Positions 45,635 through 51,550 of a stretch of 51,550 bases of DNA are shown one piece after another; within the stretch, counting starts at the first letter, position 1; every line of letters begins with the position of its first letter. A program made the translations under genes and the position numbers. The notes under the pieces were generated by a model. It saw nothing but the letters and a program-made list of their open reading frames with translations. It was not told the origin of the DNA and made no database searches. Source of the DNA: Caldisericum sp. (GTDB taxonomy: Bacteria > Caldisericota > Caldisericia > Caldisericales > Caldisericaceae); the NCBI GenBank assembly GCA_020692945.1, contig JAIMJY010000002.1, forward strand, positions 1 through 51,550, given 5' to 3'.

Positions 45635-46330
45635 ATGGATTTCTTCAAAACACTAATTGCACTTAGAGAATGCGACTCTACGATGAATTTTGCAAGAAAG
45701 ATAAGTAATTTTGTAGAGATGCCTTTCATAGTAACTTCTGAAATTCAAACGGAAGGTAGAGGCCAATACCGACGGAAATGGTCTTCTCCACTCGGAGGAC
45801 TTTGGATTACAGAGGTGTTTGGAGTTGAAAACCCTGTTGGACTTTCTACGTTTATGTCAATCCCCATTTTTAGATTAATTAAAAGGTACTCGGGAGATGT
45901 ATCAATTAAATGGCCAAATGACATATTTATTAAAGGAAGAAAAGTTGCAGGAATCATTACAGAGATTGTCGGAAATACCGCTTATGTAGGAATAGGAATA
46001 AATGTCGAGAACAGAGTTCCTGAAGAGCTAAATGCTATTGCCACTTCCCTCTCAGAGCATGTAAAAATAAAAAAAGAATTACTATTGTATGAATTGATCA
46101 AGGAGGAAGAAAACCTAATTGGGATTTTTATGAAAAGAGGTTTTTCAGAATTTAAAGAGGAATATTCAAAAAACCTTATACTTCTCAACAAAGTCATTAA
46201 AATAGCAAGTCAAAAAAAATACGTTGGAGTCGTCACTGGCATAACAGACAGAGGAGAATTAGTAGTTAAAACTACTCAAGAATCTGTTATCATTTCTCAA
46301 GGAACAATTCTAAGTATTGATTTAACATAA
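45635..46330 (+). CDS. birA: Biotin--protein ligase, non-DNA-binding type
   Basis: Attaches biotin to the carrier lysine of biotin enzymes. The biotin loop GRGQYRRKWSSP, the SIKWPNDIFIKGRKVAGI segment with its catalytic Lys, and the small C-terminal SH3-like domain are intact. At 231 residues it lacks the N-terminal helix-turn-helix, so it is a pure ligase (group I). It lies directly before the biotin-dependent decarboxylase genes, whose carrier protein is its obvious substrate. Confidence 0.92.
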   Translation: MDFFKTLIALRECDSTMNFARKISNFVEMPFIVTSEIQTEGRGQYRRKWSSPLGGLWITEVFGVENPVGLSTFMSIPIFRLIKRYSGDVSIKWPNDIFIKGRKVAGIITEIVGNTAYVGIGINVENRVPEELNAIATSLSEHVKIKKELLLYELIKEEENLIGIFMKRGFSEFKEEYSKNLILLNKVIKIASQKKYVGVVTGITDRGELVVKTTQESVIISQGTILSIDLT

Positions 46331-46351
46331 ATATTTGTACTCCAAAAACTA

Positions 46352-46380
46352 TTGACATAAAGACACTATTGTAATAAAAT
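46352..46380 (+). promoter_or_regulatory. Promoter of the decarboxylase operon
   Basis: TTGACA (46352-46357) and TAAAAT (46375-46380) are spaced by exactly 17 bases. GGGAGGT (46407-46413) follows as ribosome site for the ATG at 46420. Confidence 0.8.
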
Positions 46381-46419
46381 ACTTATGTGTTTTTTTAGAA
46401 ATCTATGGGAGGTAGACTA

Positions 46420-47967
46420 ATGGATGTAAAGGGCCTTATTTTTAATTTAGAGGAAAAGAAGAAGAATATTCGTGGCACGGAAGACAAAAGTGCCATTGAG
46501 AAGCAACATGTGAAAGGTAAACTTACGGCAAGAGAAAGAATTGATCTCTTGGTTGACCCGGGTTCATTTCAAGAGTTTGATCTCTTTGTAAAAACACGTT
46601 CAACTTATTTCGATCTCGATAAGAAAAACGTCCCATCCGATGGGGTAGTAACAGGCGTTGGGACAGTTAATGGGAGACGAGTTGCACTTTATTCTCAAGA
46701 CTTTAACGTCATTGGGGGTTCTTTGGGGGAAATGCATGCATTGAAAATTACGAAGATGCAGGACCTTGCAGTAAAGCTTGGAATTCCGTTCGTTGCCATG
46801 AACGACTCGGGCGGAGCTAGAATCCAAGAAGGAGTTGATTCACTTCGGGGCTACGGAGAAATTTTTATCAGGAATGTCAAAGCTTCTGGCGTTATCCCTC
46901 AGATTTCTCTACAATTAGGGCCAACAGCAGGTGGCGCAGTTTACTCGCCCTCAATAATGGATTTTATCGTAATGACAGAAAAGGCAACAATGTATATAAC
47001 CGGTCCAAATGTTGTTGAAGCAGTTACCGGGGAAAGAGTTACCCACGAGGCTCTTGGTGGTGGCATCGTCCACAACGAGAAAAGCGGAGTCGCACACTTT
47101 CTTGCAAAAGATGACTCTGAAGCAATAGAAACCGTTAAAAAACTTCTCTCATTCCTTCCCGATAATTACCTTCAGGAACCACAAATCATTGATTCTGGCG
47201 ACCCTGTCGAAAGAGAAACCTCGGAGTTAAGAGATGCAGTTCCATTAGATCCGAGTAAGGGCTACGATGTAAAGTCCATCATTAAAAAAGTGGTCGATAA
47301 CAATGAATTCCTTGAGGTACAAGAGACTTTTGCGCAAAATGCAGTTGTTGGCTTTGGAAGAATTGGCGGACGGAGTGTTGGAATTGCTGCAAACCAAGCG
47401 ATGTACCTTGCAGGTGTTCTTGATATCAACTCTGCTGATAAGATCGCAAGGTTTGTAAGATTCTGCGATGCATTTAACATTCCTATCGTAACTTTTGTTG
47501 ATACTCCTGGCTATATGCCAGGCACAGTGCAGGAACACAACGGAGTAATAAGACACGGAGCAAAAGTACTCTACGCATACTCCGAAGCAACCGTTCCGAA
47601 AATCACAATGATATTAAGAAAAGCATATGGTGGAGCTTATATTGCAATGTGTTCACGACATCTTGGCGCTGATGCAGTATTTGCATATCCTCAGGCAGAA
47701 ATTGCTGTAATGGGAGCAGATGGAGCTGCCAATATAATATTTGCACGTGAAATCGCAAATGCACAAAATCCTGATGATGTGCGCGCACAAAAGATTAAAG
47801 AGTATAGGGAACAATTTGCCAATCCCTATAAAGCAGCTGAAAGAGGATACATCGATGATGTAATTGATCCAAAAGATACAAGAAGCATTATTGCAAAAAC
47901 ACTTGAATTCCTCAGAAGCAAAAGCGAAGACCCTATCCAGAAGAAGCATGGAAACATACCACTTTAA
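46420..47967 (+). CDS. mmdA: Carboxyltransferase subunit of a sodium-pumping decarboxylase (methylmalonyl-CoA type)
   Basis: A 515-residue acyl-CoA carboxyltransferase that moves the carboxyl group from an acyl-CoA to biotin. It shows the crotonase-like double domain: GVVTGVGTVNGRRVALYSQDF, NDSGGARIQEGV, QLGPTAGGAVYSP and, in the second half, DTPGYMPGTVQEHNGVIRHG. I choose ATG 46420, because the upstream in-frame ATG 46405 overlaps the GGGAGGT ribosome site. With the following beta subunit it fits methylmalonyl-CoA decarboxylase; glutaconyl-CoA is a less likely alternative. Confidence 0.92.
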   Translation: MDVKGLIFNLEEKKKNIRGTEDKSAIEKQHVKGKLTARERIDLLVDPGSFQEFDLFVKTRSTYFDLDKKNVPSDGVVTGVGTVNGRRVALYSQDFNVIGGSLGEMHALKITKMQDLAVKLGIPFVAMNDSGGARIQEGVDSLRGYGEIFIRNVKASGVIPQISLQLGPTAGGAVYSPSIMDFIVMTEKATMYITGPNVVEAVTGERVTHEALGGGIVHNEKSGVAHFLAKDDSEAIETVKKLLSFLPDNYLQEPQIIDSGDPVERETSELRDAVPLDPSKGYDVKSIIKKVVDNNEFLEVQETFAQNAVVGFGRIGGRSVGIAANQAMYLAGVLDINSADKIARFVRFCDAFNIPIVTFVDTPGYMPGTVQEHNGVIRHGAKVLYAYSEATVPKITMILRKAYGGAYIAMCSRHLGADAVFAYPQAEIAVMGADGAANIIFAREIANAQNPDDVRAQKIKEYREQFANPYKAAERGYIDDVIDPKDTRSIIAKTLEFLRSKSEDPIQKKHGNIPL

Positions 47968-47976
47968 GGAGCATCC

Positions 47977-48321
47977 ATGAACACGAGCCTTATTAAGGAA
48001 GGCATATATATTGGTGTTATTGGGATGACTGTCACATTTGCAGTACTCGCACTTATAGGGTTTATACTTTTCCTCTTTAAAGTATTTATTTACAAGAGTG
48101 GAAATCCGCCAAATCAAGAAGAAACAGAGTTAAACGATTCTCTTGAGTATGTTCCTGAGGCACCAAAGCATGAAATTTCTGACAAGAAAAAAGTTGCTGC
48201 AATCATAGCAGCAGTTGTACAGTTTTTTAGCTCGGATAAAAAGATAGAAGAGTCTGGCAAAAAAGCATCCGAAAATAAATCATATAAATCGTTGAAAGAA
48301 AAGAGGTGGAGAAATGGGTAA
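47977..48321 (+). CDS. mmdD: Decarboxylase gamma/delta subunit, OadG type
   Basis: A 114-residue protein with one membrane helix near residues 12-36 (GVIGMTVTFAVLALIGFILF) and a charged cytoplasmic tail. It is the small anchor that holds the carboxyltransferase and the biotin carrier to the membrane subunit. It lies 9 bases after mmdA with an AAGGAG site and overlaps the carrier gene by 8 bases. Sequence conservation in this family is low, so position supports the call. Confidence 0.8.
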   Translation: MNTSLIKEGIYIGVIGMTVTFAVLALIGFILFLFKVFIYKSGNPPNQEETELNDSLEYVPEAPKHEISDKKKVAAIIAAVVQFFSSDKKIEESGKKASENKSYKSLKEKRWRNG

Positions 48322-48760
48322 AATGTTTAAAATAACCGTAGATGGTGAAACATTCGTTGTAGAGATTGAAGAAGTGCAGAAGAAACCGACAGTAAAACGT
48401 ATAGAGAAGGCTGAAAAAACACTGCGAGAAGAACCTCTAATGGTGGCAGAAACAGTGCAAAAATCTACAGAACATGTTTCTGAAGTTCCTGTTGATTCTC
48501 CAGAAGACTCTGAAAACAATCACGCAGTAAAGCAACCCTCAGAGTTTATTCTTTCCCCCCTTCCTGGAAAAATTCTTTCCGTAAATGTCAAAGCAGGCCA
48601 GAAGATTAAAAAGGGAAACCTTTTACTTATTATTGAGGCAATGAAAATGGAAAACGAAATGCTTGCTTCTCACGATGCTATTGTCACAAACGTTTACGTT
48701 AAGTCAAGAGATTACGTTGAGACCAATGCAAAGCTTTTAAAAATTGAGAGGCAGATATGA
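48314..48760 (+). CDS. mmdC: Biotin carboxyl carrier subunit
   Basis: A 148-residue biotin carrier. The biotinyl domain occupies about 76-148 with the target Lys111 in IEAMKMENEM. The N-terminal region (1-20) has the usual FKITVDGETFVVEIEE strand, followed by a flexible acidic linker (about 25-75). It carries CO2 between the carboxyltransferase and the beta subunit. The stop overlaps the next start as ATGA. Confidence 0.93.
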   Translation: MGKMFKITVDGETFVVEIEEVQKKPTVKRIEKAEKTLREEPLMVAETVQKSTEHVSEVPVDSPEDSENNHAVKQPSEFILSPLPGKILSVNVKAGQKIKKGNLLLIIEAMKMENEMLASHDAIVTNVYVKSRDYVETNAKLLKIERQI

Positions 48761-49878
48761 GTTTATTGATAAATCTTTTTTCACAGAGTGGACTCGCCGC
48801 TATCACCTGGAAAGAAATTGCAATGATAGTGGTAGGGCTTGTTCTCATTTACCTTGCTATTTTTAAGGATGCTGAGCCTCTACTCCTTATTCCAATTGGA
48901 TTTGGTGCAATTATAGCAAATTTACCTCTTTCAGGCATCACCAGCCCTCCATCAGGATTCTTCTACATTCTTTACAACAGCGGCGTAGCAAATGAACTAT
49001 TCCCAATAATAATCTTTATGGGAATAGGAGCAATGACAGATTTTGGTCCGCTAATTGCAAACCCCTGGACGATACTCATGGGCGCTGCAGCTCAGCTGGG
49101 CGTTTTTATTGCGCTTCTATTTGCTCTATTATTTGGGTTTACCCTAAAAGAAGCTGCTTCAATCGGGATAATAGGCGGTGCCGATGGCCCTACTGCTATT
49201 TACACAACGATGAAACTAGCTCCGCATTTACTCGGTCCAATAGCAGTTGCTGCCTACACGTATATGTCTCTTGTTCCGATTATTCAACCACCTATTATGA
49301 GACTTTTGACAACGAAGAAGGAAAGAAGCGTTGTAATGGGGCAGTTGAGGCCTGTTTCAAAGATAGAGAAGATTTTATTCCCTATTGTAATAACTATACT
49401 TGTTGCTTTACTTTTCCCGGTCGTTGCACCTCTTGTTGGGATGCTTATGCTTGGGAATCTTTTCAAGGAATCAGGAGTCGTTGATAGACTTTCAAATACG
49501 ACAGCTAACGAATTAATCAATATCACAACAATTTTCCTTGGTACAACTGTTGGCACAACCATGAGAGGCGATACGTTCCTCACGGTAAAAACTCTTGAAA
49601 TTATTTTCTTCGGTGTAATTGCATTTGGTGGAGGAACAGCAGGTGGCGTGCTGATAGGCAAGGTTTTCTACTGGCTTACGGGTGGAAAGGTTAACCCTCT
49701 AATCGGCTCTGCCGGTGTTTCAGCTGTCCCAATGGCAGCAAGGATTTCTCAGAAAGTAGGACAGAAAGAGAATCCTGGCAATTTCCTTTTAATGCATGCT
49801 ATGGGGCCAAATGTTGCAGGAGTCATAGGTACAGCCGTTGTAGCAGGCGTTATGATTACAATCCTGCTTGGAAGATAA
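48757..49878 (+). CDS. mmdB: Na+-translocating decarboxylase beta subunit
   Basis: The membrane subunit (373 residues, about nine helices and a re-entrant region) that releases CO2 from carboxybiotin and pumps Na+ out. The conserved GGADGPTAIYTTMKLAP with its key Asp, and MRLLTTKKER, are intact. The second half carries TVGTTMRGDTFL and GSAGVSAVPMAARI. It makes decarboxylation energy available as a sodium gradient, a typical anaerobic strategy. Confidence 0.94.
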   Translation: MSLLINLFSQSGLAAITWKEIAMIVVGLVLIYLAIFKDAEPLLLIPIGFGAIIANLPLSGITSPPSGFFYILYNSGVANELFPIIIFMGIGAMTDFGPLIANPWTILMGAAAQLGVFIALLFALLFGFTLKEAASIGIIGGADGPTAIYTTMKLAPHLLGPIAVAAYTYMSLVPIIQPPIMRLLTTKKERSVVMGQLRPVSKIEKILFPIVITILVALLFPVVAPLVGMLMLGNLFKESGVVDRLSNTTANELINITTIFLGTTVGTTMRGDTFLTVKTLEIIFFGVIAFGGGTAGGVLIGKVFYWLTGGKVNPLIGSAGVSAVPMAARISQKVGQKENPGNFLLMHAMGPNVAGVIGTAVVAGVMITILLGR

Positions 49879-49903
49879 CACTAACTTTAATAAATCTAAA
49901 AAT

Positions 49904-49927
49904 AAGCGGAACTTTTATGCTTCGCTT
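49904..49927. terminator. Weak bidirectional terminator between mmdB and dinB
   Basis: AAGCG (49904-49908) pairs with CGCTT (49923-49927). The stem extends by two A-T pairs beyond a single bulged base. T-rich stretches follow on both strands (TATTTTTAG on the minus strand). It lies between two convergent stop codons. Confidence 0.35.
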
Positions 49928-51153
49928 TACTCATTTTTAATTGCCGACTTTGCGCTTAATTTTTTATCAGTTAAGACAAATTTGCTATCAAGAAAGTTCT
50001 CATTTCCGTATTCTGTTATCTTGAAACCAAAGCGTTCCCTTGCAGAGTCCATTGCATAGAGCAAACCTTTTTCTTTTGTTTCGCATTCATTGCTAAAAAG
50101 ATTGTTTGCCTCTTCAGAGTAACTCAGTTGCGATGCAGTTATTCCAAGAAGACGTACTTTTGAACCGTTATAGACATCTTGAAAAAGCTTTATCGATGCT
50201 TCATAAATTTCTTTATCGAGGTTTGTTGAAGGAATAGTCATCCTGTGTGTAAGGGTATTAAAATCGTCATAGCGTATCATAATGGTGACTACTCTACAAG
50301 AAAAATTATCTTTCCTTAGCCTAAACGTAACGCGTGACGATAGCATCCTTAATATTGCCTTTACATAAATAATGTTATCGGTATCTACGTCAAACGTTAT
50401 GGAGTTACCAATTGATTTTGTCTCTTCTTTATCAATAATAGTTATTAAGGGAGAATCATCAATACCACGGCAGGCATCGTATAAGAAGTTGCCGTAAGAA
50501 TGAAAAACCGCAACAAGATCTGTTAATGATATTTTTTGAAGGTCTTCTATTTTCTCAACCCCAAATTTCTCTTTAAGCGTTAAATTCGTCTTTTTACCGA
50601 TTCCTGTAATTTTTCCAATCGGTAATTTCTTCAAAACGTTGTCTATGTCGTTTTCTTTAAGAACTATAAGACCGTCCGGTTTGGCAAGCTTGGCAGCAAT
50701 TTTTGAAAGAAGTTTATTTACACTTATTCCGACCGTACATGTAATTCCAAATTTATTTTTTACATCATTTTTGATTCTTCTCCCGATTTCATGAGCTTCG
50801 TCAGAATCTTTTGCAGAGTATGTGAGGTCCATAAAAACTTCATCTATTGAAAAGCGCTCTACTGCCGGAGCAAATTGATAAAATAATTCATAAAGTTCTT
50901 TTGAAATCCTTTCATATTCAGCCATCTCGCCTTTTAAGATAATCAGTTTAGGATAAAGCAATTTTGCTTCTCTCAAAGGCATGCCAGACTTAATGCCATA
51001 AACACGTGCTTCATAGGATGCTGTTGCAATTACAGAGCGCCCGTTTGGGTTACCTGAAATAGCAATAGGTTTTCCTCTGAGCCATTGTTTTTGCGCCTGC
51101 TCAATTGAGGCAAAAAATGCGTCCATATCTATATGCATTATTATTCTATTCAT
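49927..51153 (-). CDS. dinB: DNA polymerase IV, Y family
   Basis: Error-prone translesion polymerase. Metal-binding acids are Asp9 in MHIDMDAFF, and Asp104 and Glu105 in RFSIDEVFMDL. The fingers, thumb with helix-hairpin-helix (PIGKITGIGKKT) and little finger are present over 408 residues. No clear beta-clamp motif of the QLxLF type is seen at the C terminus. The promoter contains a GAAC-N4-GTTC operator, so it should be induced by DNA damage. Confidence 0.94.
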   Translation of the reverse strand: MNRIIMHIDMDAFFASIEQAQKQWLRGKPIAISGNPNGRSVIATASYEARVYGIKSGMPLREAKLLYPKLIILKGEMAEYERISKELYELFYQFAPAVERFSIDEVFMDLTYSAKDSDEAHEIGRRIKNDVKNKFGITCTVGISVNKLLSKIAAKLAKPDGLIVLKENDIDNVLKKLPIGKITGIGKKTNLTLKEKFGVEKIEDLQKISLTDLVAVFHSYGNFLYDACRGIDDSPLITIIDKEETKSIGNSITFDVDTDNIIYVKAILRMLSSRVTFRLRKDNFSCRVVTIMIRYDDFNTLTHRMTIPSTNLDKEIYEASIKLFQDVYNGSKVRLLGITASQLSYSEEANNLFSNECETKEKGLLYAMDSARERFGFKITEYGNENFLDSKFVLTDKKLSAKSAIKNE

Positions 51154-51169
51154 AATAACCTCATTTTAT

Positions 51170-51197
51170 ATTATACGAACATTTGTTCATTTGTCAA
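51170..51197 (-). promoter_or_regulatory. dinB promoter with LexA/DinR-type SOS box in the spacer
   Basis: On the minus strand TTGACA (51192-51197) and TATAAT (51170-51175) are 16 bases apart. The spacer holds TGAACAAATGTTCG (51176-51189), which is GAAC-N4-GTTC. This is the core of the Bacillus-type LexA (DinR) operator CGAACNNNNGTTCG. Bound repressor would cover both promoter elements. Confidence 0.8.
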
Positions 51198-51226
51198 GAG
51201 AGACGCTACAAGGAAAAGGTAAGAAG

Positions 51227-51493
51227 CTAATCCTTAATGATCAGAGTGACGATTCCTATTACTATAAATATTATTCCAGATGCAACTTTTAATGCTTTTT
51301 GAGGTATAACTTTTCCAAGCAATTCACCGAAAATTACTGCTATAAATGATGTCAAAGAAAGTGCAACAATCGCTCCCAACAATACTATCCATCTACTCTT
51401 TGCACTTGTTGTAAACGATAGTATCGCAAACTGCGTTTTATCTGCAAGCTCCGCAAGAAACACCGCTCCAAAAACCGTTAAAAATTCTTTCAT
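51227..51493 (-). CDS. GDT1/TMEM165 (UPF0016) family cation transporter, single-domain form
   Basis: An 88-residue membrane protein with three helices and the family motif AELADKTQF. Eukaryotic and many bacterial members carry two such units and move Mn2+ or Ca2+. Single-unit bacterial forms act as pairs, so a partner gene may lie outside the window. I choose ATG 51493, with AAGGAGG at 51500-51506, rather than the ATG ten codons upstream, which lies before that site. Confidence 0.82.
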   Translation of the reverse strand: MKEFLTVFGAVFLAELADKTQFAILSFTTSAKSRWIVLLGAIVALSLTSFIAVIFGELLGKVIPQKALKVASGIIFIVIGIVTLIIKD

Positions 51494-51523
51494 AAAAAGC
51501 CTCCTTGAAAATATAATCGACAT

Positions 51524-51544
51524 ATTATATAATACTATTGGAGG
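51524..51544. promoter_or_regulatory. Divergent promoter pair at the window edge
   Basis: The palindrome ATTATATAAT (51524-51533) gives a TATAAT in each direction. The leftward one serves the GDT1-family gene. The rightward one is followed by GGAGG (51540-51544), a probable ribosome site for a gene starting just past the window. Confidence 0.45.
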
Positions 51545-51550
51545 TAATAC

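Noticed and set aside
46405-46419. ATG 46405 as start of the carboxyltransferase
   Set aside because: The bases after it are the GGGAGGT ribosome site for ATG 46420; a start inside its own ribosome site is unlikely.
1-51550. CRISPR array, insertion sequence, prophage or defence cluster
   Set aside because: No spaced direct repeats, transposase, phage structural gene or restriction gene was found; nearly all of the window is assigned to core or metabolic genes.

Overview
This is an AT-rich stretch of a bacterial chromosome made almost entirely of housekeeping genes packed into long, overlapping operons. Peptidoglycan genes (PBP1A, alanine racemase, FtsEX with an EnvC-like hydrolase), RF2, SecA, omega, a tRNA-Ser and Shine-Dalgarno sites identify a bacterium. 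The GH57 branching enzyme, the archaeal-type 1-Cys peroxiredoxin, the Na+-pumping decarboxylase and the low G+C suggest an anaerobic, probably thermophilic lineage of the Caldisericota/Thermotogota kind. That placement is inference; no rRNA gene is present. I see no prophage, CRISPR array, insertion sequence or defence island.

Layout. 0.3-1.2 kb: a Xer-type recombinase. 1.2-3.6 kb: divergent peroxiredoxin and uridine-kinase-like nucleoside kinase. 12.0 down to 3.7 kb (minus strand): one tightly coupled run pdxS-pdxT-yebC-ruvC-ruvA-ruvB-glgC-DUF4912-GH57-HD, joining PLP synthesis, Holliday junction processing and glycogen synthesis. 12.2-13.05 kb: a frameshifted EamA transporter. 23.05 down to 13.08 kb (minus strand): DUF1614 remnant, ccdA, rbfA, nrnA, Yip1, pcrA, thioesterase, a 52-codon membrane peptide, PBP1A, serS, tRNA-Ser(UGA). 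23.2-27.6 kb: type IV pilus genes pilD-M-N-O plus a small membrane protein and an Xaa-Pro peptidase. 28.4 kb: surE on the minus strand, divergent from alr. 28.5-37.2 kb: alr, hpf, secA, prfB, YitT, ftsE, ftsX, envC-like. 37.3-42.1 kb: rpoZ-coaBC-metK-priA. 45.6 down to 42.1 kb: moaB, roadblock, MBL hydrolase, htrA. 45.6-49.9 kb: birA followed by a biotin-dependent sodium-pump decarboxylase (carboxyltransferase, gamma, biotin carrier, beta). 51.5-49.9 kb: dinB under a LexA-type operator, and a GDT1-family transporter half.

The most interesting points lie in details rather than in a gene island. The peroxiredoxin has an in-frame TGA exactly where the family has a conserved Trp, followed by an intact 43-residue conserved tail. 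PriA has lost its ATPase and helicase motifs but kept all its zinc cysteines. dinB carries a GAAC-N4-GTTC operator inside a near-consensus promoter spacer. serS is followed after 7 nt by a tRNA-Ser gene. prfB has TGG where the autoregulatory frameshift UGA normally lies. Several genes appear to be transcribed as leaderless mRNAs, and three intergenic regions share the palindrome ATTATATAAT. One degraded gene (DUF1614) and one single-base frameshift (EamA) point to ongoing gene decay or to assembly errors.
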